Assembly (NCBI GenBank): GCA_026708685.1
Contig: JAPOUL010000028.1
Coordinates: 1-39,772 of the forward strand
DNA length: 39,772 nt
DNA from: Bacteroidota bacterium
GTDB taxonomy: Bacteria; Bacteroidota; Rhodothermia; Rhodothermales; Bin80
Reading direction: 5' to 3'
The notes under the pieces were generated by a model that did no database searches, had not been told where the DNA came from, and worked only from the letters and a program-made list of their open reading frames with translations. This document shows, one piece after another, positions 1 to 7,929 of this stretch (positions within the stretch are counted from its first letter, which is position 1; the number at the start of each line of letters is the position of its first letter). Both the position numbers and the translations under genes were made by a program.

Positions 1-1
1 C

Positions 2-529
2 TACTTTGCACAGTTTGTTGATCGGACTGTGGTTGCCGACCAAGATCACAATCTTGCGGTGTCGTCGTATGTCATAGTAGAGGATAAATGTGAGCAGATA
101 GACATAGACATACAGCTCTTAAATGCCCAGATTGCCCTGATTGTCATGCGACAGCAGCAGCTGCGGGCAAAGATTCAGGAGATCATTGTGGATCTTGAAC
201 GTAGATCGGGTTTGAACTCCATTGAAGCGTTGATGGAGAAGTTATGTCCAGAGGGAGTGGAATCTCTGGAATTGGGGGAGATTGGGTCGACTTACAATGG
301 ATTAACCGGGAAAAATAAAGCGGATTTTATAGATGGTAATGCACGCTATATCACCTACAAAAACATGAAAATTCTAAATAAGTTAGCATTCTCAATGACA
401 ATATCCACAGAAAAATCATATCTGATTTGCAAGGAAATAAAAATTTATACGTATATTAGATCCATGCGCCTTCGGTCCAGACATGGTGTTTGGATAATAG
501 GGAATCCGGTGCTTCTGATAGAAGAATAA
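2..529 (+). pseudogene. hsdM C-terminus fused in frame to hsdS N-terminus (type I restriction-modification remnant)
   Basis: The frame is open from the left edge to a TAA at 527-529. Its first ~65 codons match the usual C-terminus of a type I methyltransferase subunit (FAQFVDRTVVADQDHNLAVSSY, then a glutamine/arginine-rich helix ending DLE). Without a stop it continues into a typical specificity-subunit start (IEALMEKLCPEGVE, then GLTGK and YITYKNMK of the first target-recognition domain). Homology fades after about base 400, and the last codons read through the 5' half of a cobalamin riboswitch, so the C-terminal residues are not a real protein. A TTG near 215 could once have started hsdS. 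I infer a deletion or recombination remnant: the recognition domain is cut to roughly 40 residues, so no working specificity subunit is encoded here. An intact hsdM could continue to the left. Confidence 0.7.
427..457 (+). promoter_or_regulatory. Possible promoter in front of the riboswitch
   Basis: TTGCAA (427-432) and TATATT (452-457) lie in an A/T-rich stretch just before the riboswitch P1 stem at 469. The 19-base spacing is longer than ideal, so the assignment is tentative. Position is the main argument: transcription must start close to here for the aptamer to be made. Confidence 0.3.
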
Positions 530-694
530 GCCGGAACTGTACCCGCAACTGTAGGCCGTACGAAAGTAGTTTTACTTTCAGAGAAGAGGAGTAGAGGAGT
601 TCATAGTCACTGTCTGCGTTGATGGGAAGGCTATGACACCACTTCTTCCAGCACATACGATGTGCGTACGGCGAGTCAGGAAACCTGCCGAAGG
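469..694 (+). promoter_or_regulatory. Cobalamin (adenosylcobalamin) riboswitch
   Basis: The conserved blocks occur in order. P1 is closed by CCTTCGG (469-475) and CCGAAGG (688-694). A stem TCCAGAC/GTTTGGA is followed by AATAGGGAATCCGGTG. Next comes GCCGGAACTGTACCCGCAACTGT (about 532-554), then the 3' block GAGTCAGGAAACCTGCCG (about 673-690). The region between holds a large variable stem. All conserved core blocks look intact. Downstream, arms GCATC-AGCTA (736-745) and TAGCT-G-GATGC (751-761) form a hairpin that may belong to the expression platform; it has no U-run, so translational control is as likely as termination. B12 riboswitches normally repress B12 uptake or synthesis genes, or B12-independent isoenzymes, when the cofactor is plentiful. 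The adjacent gene is a decayed btuB; nrdBA follow about 1 kb later on the same strand. Confidence 0.92.
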
Positions 695-799
695 AAAAAC
701 GCGCCACCAACCTCCGGGCGTTGAGGTCAGGGTCGGCATCAGCTAAGCACTAGCTGGATGCAGCGGCCAAGATCTCATGATTGGGGTTCAGGCAACCAT

Positions 800-1351
800 A
801 TGCTGCGTATCCTACTTCTCTTTTGTGCACGCCAGCCACTGACGGTGTTTGCCGTTCATGTGGTCAATGCGATAGTATCGCTTCCTCCGATTACGGTCGC
901 CCAATTGCGGTTCCCCACTGCAATGTTGCGTATACCCATTCAGGTACTGACGTTTGAACAGAATTCCATTCTGGAATCGTCTACACTGGGTAGGGCAAAT
1001 CTTCTCCAACACGGTTCTGCGTTCTATGTACGCCATAATGTTGGAGGGCTATCTATACAATCAAAGTATTTAGGTGCTATCTCCCAAAGGCTTGTTCTAC
1101 AGAATGCAAACCGAATCACGAGCCCACTTGTTGGACGATTCGATTTATCTGTGTTACCTACGGTTTTATTGGATACAGTTGAGATCACCTCTGATGTGAG
1201 CAGAATTCTCTTTGGAACAGATTTGACTGGCGAAGTCGTCAATCTTCTAATCCTATCCTCTGAGAATCTCTTTTCCTCAATATACAAATGGTGGATTGGG
1301 CAAAACGCGGCGGACTCTAACTCTGAATTTTCACAAACTTTTTGTCAATGA
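800..1351 (+). pseudogene. Decayed, truncated btuB-like TonB-dependent cobalamin receptor (plug domain only)
   Basis: From ATG 800 the frame gives a signal-peptide-like start (MLRILLLFCARQPL) and then a recognisable TonB plug domain: RFPTAMLRIPIQVLTFEQ, LLQHGSAFYVRH, LVLQNANRITSPLVG, DLSVLPTVLLDTVEITS, ILFGTDLTGEVVNL. The order and spacing follow BtuB plugs. Several normally conserved positions are changed, including the RG after GGLS and the glycine pair before VVNL. The frame stops after ~183 residues, with no beta-barrel, where the family has about 600. It cannot be a working transporter. Position directly after a cobalamin riboswitch supports the btuB identity. Its TGA overlaps the next ATG as ATGA. 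Confidence 0.7.
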
Positions 1352-1734
1352 ATCATTTTTTCCAAATTTTTATTTTGATCTTACTGATCTCTACACCTCT
1401 TTCTGCACAAGAAATACATGGTGTATACATCGTGAACCAATGCGAATCTTCTGATGCTAATAAATGCATTCTATGGGATGATTTTTCCATAAGACAGCCA
1501 TTTCAGATTCAACCTGACATGGATACTTTCTTCTATCACATCACAATAGATGGAGGCTTTGACAATAACATATTCAATACTTCTGGCAGTGTGGATTTTC
1601 TGGACTCATCCACAAAAAAAGGTATTGGACAGATTCCTCAAGTGATTCATCCACGATATATCAGTGCAGTAGGTACGGAAAAAACCTACCAAACGGATTA
1701 TCCTCTTATCCTCTCAACCACCATCACATCTTAA
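1348..1734 (+). CDS. Small secreted protein of unknown function
   Basis: The frame encodes 128 residues. ATG 1348 overlaps the stop of the btuB remnant (ATGA). It starts with a convincing signal peptide ([21 protein letters not shown], about 21 residues), so the mature protein would begin near EIHGVYIVN. The mature part has two cysteines nine residues apart (CESSDANKC) that could pair, and is rich in Asp, Ser, Thr and aromatic residues, consistent with a beta-rich periplasmic or outer-membrane protein. I do not recognise a family. It ends 11 bases before nrdB and could be co-transcribed from the riboswitch promoter. Since the neighbouring frame is decayed, it may itself be a fragment of a longer gene; the abrupt end STTITS is compatible with that. 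Confidence 0.45.
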   Translation: MNHFFQIFILILLISTPLSAQEIHGVYIVNQCESSDANKCILWDDFSIRQPFQIQPDMDTFFYHITIDGGFDNNIFNTSGSVDFLDSSTKKGIGQIPQVIHPRYISAVGTEKTYQTDYPLILSTTITS

Positions 1735-1745
1735 ATATTATTCTG

Positions 1746-2735
1746 ATGACTCATATTGAACCTATCTTAAGGGAAAACAAAGATCGTTTTGTCATTTTCC
1801 CCATCCAGCATATTGATCTCTGGACTTGGTACAAAATCTGTGAAGCTTGTTTTTGGACTGCTGAAGAGATTGACTTGAGTAATGATATTGCCGATTGGAA
1901 TCACAAACTCAATGATGATGAACGGTATTTCATTAAGCATATCTTGGCCTTTTTTGCTGCTTCGGATGGTATTGTTAATGAGAATTTAGCTGAAAATTTT
2001 GTCAATGAAGTACAGTATTCAGAAGCTAAATTTTTCTATGGGTTTCAAATCATGATGGAAAACATTCATTCGGAAACCTATTCATTATTGATTGAAACAT
2101 ATGTTGAGGATCCTGAGGAGAAAGATCGATTGTTCAAAGCCATTGAGGTGTTTCCTGCGATCAAAAAGAAAGCCGATTGGGCCTTAAAGTGGATTGAATC
2201 CGATTCTTTTGCAGAACGCTTGATTGCATTTGCTGCCGTTGAAGGAATTTTCTTTTCAGGAGCCTTTTGTTCTATTTTTTGGCTCAAAAAGAGAGGTTTG
2301 ATGCCCGGACTGACCTTTTCCAATGAGTTGATTTCTCGAGATGAGGGCATGCATTGTGATTATGCGGTCCATGTACACAATAATCATTTGGTCAACAAAG
2401 TGCCGAAACAAAGAATCCGAGAAATTCTAGTTGATGCCTTAAATATCGAAAGAGAATTCATTACCGAATCACTTCCTGTTCGATTGATAGGGATGAATGC
2501 AGATTTGATGACGCGATATTTAGAATTTGTGACCGATCGACTGCTGGTCCAACTTGAAGTTGAAAAAGAATTTAATGTTGATAATCCATTTGATTTTATG
2601 GAGATTATTTCGATTGAGGGAAAAACCAATTTTTTTGAAAAGAAAGTGGCCGAATATCAAAAGGCAGGTGTCAAAAGAGCCGCTAGTGATATCGCCTCAG
2701 GCATCAAGGAGTTTGGAACCGAGGAAGATTTTTAA
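1746..2735 (+). CDS. nrdB: Class Ia ribonucleotide reductase, small (R2, beta) subunit
   Basis: The 329-residue protein is the diiron-tyrosyl radical subunit that pairs with NrdA to reduce ribonucleoside diphosphates to deoxyribonucleotides. All expected ligands are visible: Asp43 (AEEIDLS), Glu105 and His108 (MENIHSETY), Glu166 (AVEGIFFSG), and Glu200 and His203 (RDEGMHC). The radical tyrosine is Tyr112, seven residues after Glu105, as in E. coli (E115/H118/Y122). Overall wording ([33 protein letters not shown]) is that of the eukaryote-like subgroup rather than the E. coli one. The radical Tyr argues against the Mn/Fe Phe-type class Ic. nrdA follows 32 bases later, so the pair is one operon. 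This enzyme needs oxygen and iron but not B12, which makes the upstream cobalamin riboswitch notable. Confidence 0.97.
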   Translation: MTHIEPILRENKDRFVIFPIQHIDLWTWYKICEACFWTAEEIDLSNDIADWNHKLNDDERYFIKHILAFFAASDGIVNENLAENFVNEVQYSEAKFFYGFQIMMENIHSETYSLLIETYVEDPEEKDRLFKAIEVFPAIKKKADWALKWIESDSFAERLIAFAAVEGIFFSGAFCSIFWLKKRGLMPGLTFSNELISRDEGMHCDYAVHVHNNHLVNKVPKQRIREILVDALNIEREFITESLPVRLIGMNADLMTRYLEFVTDRLLVQLEVEKEFNVDNPFDFMEIISIEGKTNFFEKKVAEYQKAGVKRAASDIASGIKEFGTEEDF

Positions 2736-2767
2736 ACAGTGATCATTAGTCAAATCAATTTAGATTC

Positions 2768-5194
2768 ATGTTTGTCGTGAAAAGAAGTGGGCGGAAAGAA
2801 GCCGTCATGTTGGACAAAATAACCGCTCGTATCACACAGCTGTGCTATGGTTTGAGCGATCTGGTTGAGCCCGTACGCGTCACTCTCAAAGTCATTGAAG
2901 GAATCTATGATGGTGTTACCACCTCAGCCCTTGATAATTTAGCAGCTGAAATTGCTGCTACTTTGGCAACCACCCATCCAGATTATGCTCGATTAGCAGC
3001 ACGGATTGCTGTGTCAAATCTCCATAAAAATACTCAGAAGTCTTTTTCAAAGACAATGGAGTCCCTGTATACGTATGTGAATCCGAAGACCAATAAGGAG
3101 GCTCCACTACTTTCGGATGATGTGTATAGAATCATTGACGATCATGCTGAAACACTTGATTCCCACATTATCCATAGCCGAGATTATGATTATGACTATT
3201 TTGGGTTTAAGACCTTGGAGCGGTCGTATTTATTAAAAATCAACCATCAAGTTGTTGAGCGACCACAACATATGCTCATGCGAGTCAGTGTTGGTATCCA
3301 CTTTGATAATATTGAAGCCGTTTTGAAAACCTATGAAATGATGTCAAAACGGTTCTTTACTCATGCAACGCCCACATTATACAATTCGGGGACTCCTAAA
3401 CCTCAAATGTCTTCTTGTTTTTTATTGACTATGCAAGAGGATAGCATTGAAGGTATTTACAATACACTCAAACAAACTGCACAAATTTCCCAATTTGCTG
3501 GTGGGATTGGATTATCGGTCCACAATATCAGAGCTGCAGGATCTTATATTGCAGGGACCAATGGAACTTCTAATGGAATTATTCCCATGTTACGTGTCTT
3601 CAATGATACAGCGAGATATGTGGATCAGGGAGGAGGAAAACGAAAAGGATCCTTTGCGATTTATATTGAACCATGGCATGCTGATGTGTTAGATTTTCTT
3701 GATTTGAAAAAGAATCATGGCAAGGAAGAAATGCGAGCCAGAGATTTATTCTATGCGATGTGGATACCCGATTTGTTTATGAAACGGGTAGAAAGTGATG
3801 AGAAATGGACGCTAATGTGCCCGAATGAGTGTCCTCATCTCTATGATACTCATGGAGAAGAATTTGAGAAATTGTATCAGCAGTATGAAGCTGAAAAGAA
3901 AGGTCGTAGACAAATTGATGCCAGAAAGCTATGGTTCAAAATTTTAGAATCTCAAATTGAAACAGGGACTCCTTACATGCTCTATAAAGATCATGCCAAT
4001 AGGAAGTCGAACCAGAAGAATTTAGGAACCATTCGTTCTTCAAATTTATGTGCCGAAATTATCGAGTACACCTCAAAAGATGAAATAGCGGTGTGTAATT
4101 TGGCCTCCATCGCCCTGCCAATGTATGTGACGGATGCGAGGGACTTTGATCATGAGGAATTATACAATGTCACCAAACTGATTACTCAGAATCTCAATCG
4201 GGTGATTGATCGAAACTATTACCCTATGATTGAAGCTGAAAACTCCAATATGAGGCATCGCCCCATTGGAATTGGCGTGCAAGGACTTGCGGATACATTC
4301 ATCAAGTTACGATACCCGTTCACATCTGATGATGCAAAAAAGTTAAATCAGGACATTTTTGAAACCATCTATTTTGCGGCAGTCACAGCCTCTTATGAGG
4401 AAGCGCTAAGTGATGGACCCTATGAATCATTCGCAGGGTCTCCGATTTCCAAAGGAGAGTTTCAATACAATCTATGGGGTTTATCTGATGAAGATATGAG
4501 TGGGCGCTGGGACTGGGCCGGTCTTCGCGAAAAAGTGATGAAACATGGCGTTCGTAATTCATTGCTCTTATCTCCAATGCCGACGGCATCTACATCACAA
4601 ATCCTTGGAAATAATGAATGTATTGAACCGTATACCACGAATATGTATGCCAGAAGAGTGATTTCTGGCGAGTTTGTTGTGGTCAACAAACATTTGTTAA
4701 AAGATTTGGTTGATCTTGGATTATGGAGTGAAGATTTAAAACAAGAGCTGATGCGTTCTAATGGATCCATTCAGCATATTGAGGGAATTCCCGATGACTT
4801 GAAGGAGCTTTATCGTACGGTGTGGGAATTGAAGATGAAGGATATCATTGACATGGCCAGACAGCGAGGTTACTTTATTGATCAAAGCCAATCGCTCAAT
4901 CTATTTATGGAAGACCCGACTGAAAAGAAGTTGACTTCCATGCATTTTTATGCATGGCGTTCGGGTCTGAAAACTGGTATGTATTATTTACGCACCAAGG
5001 CAGCTGTCGACCCAACTAAATTCACTATTGATATCACCAAAAAGCAAGTTGAAAAAGTGAAAGTTGCAGAAACGATGGTGGATTCAGAGTCAACAGAAGC
5101 TCAACCAGATATTTCGGTAGAACCTATAAATCCAAAGGAATTGAAATGTTCAATCCATGTTGATCAAGATCACTGCGAGATGTGTAGTGGTTAA
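2768..5194 (+). CDS. nrdA: Class Ia ribonucleotide reductase, large (R1, alpha) subunit
   Basis: The 808-residue catalytic subunit of NrdAB begins with an ATP-cone (about residues 1-90, [18 protein letters not shown]), the allosteric activity site. The ten-stranded barrel follows: Cys217 (SSCFLL), the loop NLCAEI with Asn426, thiyl-radical Cys428 and Glu430, and Cys443 (AVCNLAS) as the second redox cysteine. The radical-transfer tyrosine pair is Tyr739-Tyr740 (MYYLRTKAA). The Cys428-to-Cys443 spacing of 15 matches yeast and mouse R1, against 23 in E. coli, placing it in the eukaryote-like subclass. The C-terminal tail ends HCEMCSG, a CxxC pair that shuttles electrons from thioredoxin or glutaredoxin. 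The length is normal and nothing is missing. I see no clear terminator immediately downstream. Confidence 0.97.
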   Translation: MFVVKRSGRKEAVMLDKITARITQLCYGLSDLVEPVRVTLKVIEGIYDGVTTSALDNLAAEIAATLATTHPDYARLAARIAVSNLHKNTQKSFSKTMESLYTYVNPKTNKEAPLLSDDVYRIIDDHAETLDSHIIHSRDYDYDYFGFKTLERSYLLKINHQVVERPQHMLMRVSVGIHFDNIEAVLKTYEMMSKRFFTHATPTLYNSGTPKPQMSSCFLLTMQEDSIEGIYNTLKQTAQISQFAGGIGLSVHNIRAAGSYIAGTNGTSNGIIPMLRVFNDTARYVDQGGGKRKGSFAIYIEPWHADVLDFLDLKKNHGKEEMRARDLFYAMWIPDLFMKRVESDEKWTLMCPNECPHLYDTHGEEFEKLYQQYEAEKKGRRQIDARKLWFKILESQIETGTPYMLYKDHANRKSNQKNLGTIRSSNLCAEIIEYTSKDEIAVCNLASIALPMYVTDARDFDHEELYNVTKLITQNLNRVIDRNYYPMIEAENSNMRHRPIGIGVQGLADTFIKLRYPFTSDDAKKLNQDIFETIYFAAVTASYEEALSDGPYESFAGSPISKGEFQYNLWGLSDEDMSGRWDWAGLREKVMKHGVRNSLLLSPMPTASTSQILGNNECIEPYTTNMYARRVISGEFVVVNKHLLKDLVDLGLWSEDLKQELMRSNGSIQHIEGIPDDLKELYRTVWELKMKDIIDMARQRGYFIDQSQSLNLFMEDPTEKKLTSMHFYAWRSGLKTGMYYLRTKAAVDPTKFTIDITKKQVEKVKVAETMVDSESTEAQPDISVEPINPKELKCSIHVDQDHCEMCSG

Positions 5195-5697
5195 ATGAAT
5201 CAAATGGCATGAATGAATGATTTGGAGATTGTAGGTAGTGATTTTTCACAAGTTGCAATCATCATGTGGACCATCATTACAATCGAGAATTTCCTACATT
5301 GGTTCAGAAGCCTATACCAAAACTTAGGATGCTTTTGCAAAACCTCAGTATTTTCGTAGAAATATTGCTCTGGGTGTCATGAGAGGCGTTTTATTGATTT
5401 GAATGGTAGGTTTTGCAAAAGCCTCTTAGTTAAGGGAATTATGTAAAGAATTGCATATTGTGTATCTTCAACACCAAATGCTATGAGATAATCAATATAC
5501 AAATTAATAGTAAATTGGATCATAGTATCGTTGAGACTTCATGACTATTGATACCCAAATTCCCAACTTGAAAGCCATCGTACACGCGGATTTTTCATAT
5601 CCATTCTATAGGATCATGTCATGAGTACTTTCACGAGTGCTATGACACATCTGACCAAAATCTATGTTCAAGTCAAGTAGCTAAATATCACGGCATT
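5195..5697. other. Gene-free gap with a miniature inverted-repeat element
   Basis: These 503 bases lack a believable coding frame. They contain the element at 5328-5425. Near 5617-5646 there is an imperfect hairpin (TGTCATGAGTACT against AGTGCTATGACA) about 50 bases before the next gene, which could be an operator or a weak structural element. Otherwise the stretch is A/T-rich with no recognisable RNA gene. Confidence 0.6.
5328..5425. mobile_element. MITE-like element, copy A, with TTAG target duplication
   Basis: The 98-base element has terminal inverted repeats GATGCTTTTGCAAAACCT (5328-5345) and AGGTTTTGCAAAAGCCTC (5408-5425). It is flanked on both sides by TTAG (5324-5327 and 5426-5429), a 4-base target duplication. 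TTAG fits the YTAR preference known for IS5-group transposases, which suggests (inference) mobilisation in trans by an IS5-like enzyme. The interior has no coding frame. The left interior (CTCAGTATTTTCGTAGAAAT) is nearly identical to copy C at 30046. Confidence 0.8.
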
Positions 5698-6354
5698 ATG
5701 ATCACTGGATTGAGTCGCTTGGAATGTGAACGATTGTCTGGAACGGAACGCTTCAAGGGAGATGGTGCTCCAGATGATTGTACTCTACGTGACTACTGGA
5801 GTTGGCGAAGTTCGTTACTTCTTGACAATACTGAACGCGGTATATTGGCTGAATTTTTGATTGCCTCAGCATTACATCTTCACATCACTCCAAGAAGAGA
5901 ATGGGGAGACGCAGATATAAAATTGCCCTCGGGGGTTAAGATTGAGATCAAAAGTGCAGCGTATGTTCAGTCGTGGGAACAGTATGCATACTCTAATATC
6001 CAGTTCCGAATCGCTCCACATACTGGATGGGATGCTTTCACCGATGAGTATAGCGACGTAAAAAAGCGTTGGGCACATCTCTATGTTTTCTGCGTCTATA
6101 CCAGAAAAAAGCCCCCATTTGATCCTATGAATGTGGAAGAATGGGATTTTTATGTGATCGATACCAAGATCTTAGATGCGGAAGTTTCCACTCAGAAAAC
6201 GATCGGTTTACGTCCTTTGGAACGCCTCCCAGTGCACAAGTGCAGCTATAAAAACCTGAGAGCGGTCATTTTAGAGATGGAAAAGGAGATTATATTAAAA
6301 TCGCAATCAGAAACTGGGGAGTCGGGTTTCGGAGAACCGCTTCTTGATAGGTGA
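5698..6354 (+). CDS. Hypothetical protein with a PD-(D/E)XK nuclease-like core
   Basis: The 218-residue cytoplasmic protein has no signal peptide or membrane segment. It shows an arrangement typical of restriction-endonuclease-fold nucleases: a helix with Glu52 (ERGILAEFLIA), then WGDADIKLPSG with Asp71/Asp73, then EIKSAAY with Glu83-Ile-Lys85. The Asp73 to Glu83-x-Lys85 spacing fits the metal-binding core. A conserved-looking tryptophan/aromatic segment (WEQYAYSNIQFRI) follows, and the second half (WAHLYVFCVYTRK; WDFYVIDT) resembles the beta-sheet extension of this fold. I do not recognise a named family. It stands alone and converges on rlmN with 7 bases between the stop codons. It could be an orphan restriction or repair nuclease; the function is inferred only from the motif layout. 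Confidence 0.75.
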   Translation: MITGLSRLECERLSGTERFKGDGAPDDCTLRDYWSWRSSLLLDNTERGILAEFLIASALHLHITPRREWGDADIKLPSGVKIEIKSAAYVQSWEQYAYSNIQFRIAPHTGWDAFTDEYSDVKKRWAHLYVFCVYTRKKPPFDPMNVEEWDFYVIDTKILDAEVSTQKTIGLRPLERLPVHKCSYKNLRAVILEMEKEIILKSQSETGESGFGEPLLDR

Positions 6355-6361
6355 TCTGCGG

Positions 6362-7471
6362 CTAATCAGATCTCTGATTCGCCAGTTGCCCGCAGGCGGC
6401 AGCAATGTCAGATCCACGGCTACGACGTACCGTAACCGTAACCCCACGCTCCGATAACAACCCCATGAATTCATTCAACCGCTCCTCACTGGTTCGCTCA
6501 AAATCAATTCCGGGTACACGATTGTACATGATGATGTTGACTTTTGCATGAACCCTATGGCACAATCGTGCCAATTTCCGTGCATCATCAGATGAGTCAT
6601 TGAACCCCCTAAACAAACAATATTCAAACGTCAATTTACGCCCCGTTGACTTGGTGTGATAACGCATAGCTGGCTCTAATGCAGTCAGATCCGTAGCCAC
6701 ACTTCGGTTGATTGGCATGATACTTGACCGCTTTGATTCAATAGGAGAATGCAACGAAACGGCAAGCCCAATTTTGGGGGCATCCTCTGCGAGATCACGG
6801 ATACGACGAGCCAGCCCAACCGTAGAAACGGTAATTCGGCGGGGAGAGAGTCCAACCGCGTCTGGATGCGTAAGAATCTGTAGGCTCGATAGCACGGATC
6901 GGTAATTGAGGAGTGGCTCTCCCATCCCCATGTAGACCACATTGGAAATATCCCGCCCAAATCGCTCCTGCGAAATCTCCCGCATCATCGTGACCTGCTC
7001 TACAATCTGTCCACAGGTCAGGTTTTCTAAAAATCCCATTTTGCCAGTCGCACAAAAAGCACATCCCATAGCACATCCAACCTGACTGGAGACACATACG
7101 GTCATACGTGTCGCTTGATGAAGATCATTGAAGCTAGGTATCAGAACGGACTCTATACTTCTGCCCGATGGTAGTTGTAACAACGCTTTCACAGTTTGGT
7201 CTTGAGCAGTCATCAGTGTTTGCAGACGGAGGCGGTCCATCCTCACATGCTGAGCGAGTCGACTACGCAAGGATGTGGACAGATTCGTCATGGATTCAAA
7301 TGAATCCACTGGCTTTGAAGCGTACATCCACCGAAGAAGTTGAGAGGCACGCCATCTTGGCTCTCCCATAGAGGTCACCCAAGTTTCTAATTCCGAAGGG
7401 GAGAGAGCTCTTAGATCCTCAGCAGTAGCCTCTTTATCTACCTTTGATGTAATGGGAATTGACATTGTCAT
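6362..7471 (-). CDS. rlmN: Dual-specificity 23S rRNA/tRNA adenine-C2 methyltransferase RlmN
   Basis: This 369-residue radical-SAM enzyme puts a methyl on C2 of A2503 in 23S rRNA and A37 in some tRNAs, which supports decoding accuracy. The 4Fe-4S motif is Cys133-x3-Cys137-x2-Cys140 (CAMGCAFCATGKMGF). The two mechanistic cysteines are also present: Cys126 (TVCVSSQ) and the C-terminal Cys360 (AACGQL), equivalent to E. coli Cys118 and Cys355, which argues for a true RlmN rather than an inactive relative. GMGEPLLN (SAM-binding) and the N-terminal accessory region (PRWRASQLLRWMY) are typical. The start is ATG 7471; a second ATG lies two codons in. It is transcribed divergently from 7513 across a 41-base gap holding a palindrome. 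Confidence 0.96.
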   Translation of the reverse strand: MTMSIPITSKVDKEATAEDLRALSPSELETWVTSMGEPRWRASQLLRWMYASKPVDSFESMTNLSTSLRSRLAQHVRMDRLRLQTLMTAQDQTVKALLQLPSGRSIESVLIPSFNDLHQATRMTVCVSSQVGCAMGCAFCATGKMGFLENLTCGQIVEQVTMMREISQERFGRDISNVVYMGMGEPLLNYRSVLSSLQILTHPDAVGLSPRRITVSTVGLARRIRDLAEDAPKIGLAVSLHSPIESKRSSIMPINRSVATDLTALEPAMRYHTKSTGRKLTFEYCLFRGFNDSSDDARKLARLCHRVHAKVNIIMYNRVPGIDFERTSEERLNEFMGLLSERGVTVTVRRSRGSDIAAACGQLANQRSD

Positions 7472-7484
7472 AAAAATAGTTTAC

Positions 7485-7510
7485 ATTTAGAGGTTCAATT
7501 AACTCTAAAT
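7485..7510. promoter_or_regulatory. Perfect 8-base inverted repeat in the 41-base divergent gap
   Basis: ATTTAGAG (7485-7492) and CTCTAAAT (7503-7510) are exact reverse complements with a 10-base spacer. The right arm ends two bases before the ATG at 7513, and the left arm starts 14 bases from the rlmN start. It could be an operator for the divergent pair or an RNA hairpin that covers the start of the 7513 gene. No regulator is identified. Confidence 0.5.
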
Positions 7511-7512
7511 CT

Positions 7513-7929
7513 ATGAAACGCATTACATTCATACTTTCTTTTTCAGGTTTGTTGATGGTCGCATCGGTTTATGCTCAAGCCCCTGCAAACCATCTTGAGG
7601 GAAGTTGGAGACTGGTCTCTCAACGTTCCATTTATCCGGATACGATCATAGTAACGCTGAACGTTCCACCATCCATCAAGATCTTAAATTCTACACATTT
7701 TTCTTGGGGCTATCAGTCCGATAATGGTGCGGAAGTCTTGGCAGGTGGAGGGAGATATTCAATAGAAAGCGACACACTCTATACGGAGTATATTGAATAT
7801 CATACCAGTGAAGCATTAGTTGGAGCAGCTGTACCCTTCTCAGCACATATTGTCGGAGATCTTTGGTATCATGTGGGGGATTTTCCAAGTGGATTCCAGT
7901 TGGAAGAAGTTTGGCGCAAAATTGAATAG
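7513..7929 (+). CDS. Secreted lipocalin-like small protein, function unknown
   Basis: The 138-residue protein has a clear signal peptide (MKRITFILSFSGLLMVASVYAQ), giving a mature protein of about 116 residues. The mature part starts LEGSWRLVS and ends LEEVWRKIE, with strands such as THFSWGYQS, GGGRYSIESDTLYTEYIEYH and LWYHVGDFP. This pattern is common in lipocalin-like single-domain proteins of Bacteroidota-type bacteria, which start with GTW/GSW and close with WxR. No catalytic residues or cysteines are visible. It meets ctaB tail to tail with no bases between the two stop codons. The family assignment is by pattern only and the ligand is unknown. Confidence 0.75.
   Translation: MKRITFILSFSGLLMVASVYAQAPANHLEGSWRLVSQRSIYPDTIIVTLNVPPSIKILNSTHFSWGYQSDNGAEVLAGGGRYSIESDTLYTEYIEYHTSEALVGAAVPFSAHIVGDLWYHVGDFPSGFQLEEVWRKIE

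Noticed and set aside
456..710. 84-codon minus-strand frame across the riboswitch
   Set aside because: It lies on the complement of a conserved RNA aptamer; coding bias and start context are absent.
758..799. TTG/upstream start for the btuB remnant
   Set aside because: The extra residues are not signal-peptide-like; ATG 800 begins the recognisable leader.
6353..6372. GATCTG/CAGATC hairpin at the rlmN convergence
   Set aside because: Only a 6-base stem without a T-run on either side, so not claimed as a terminator.
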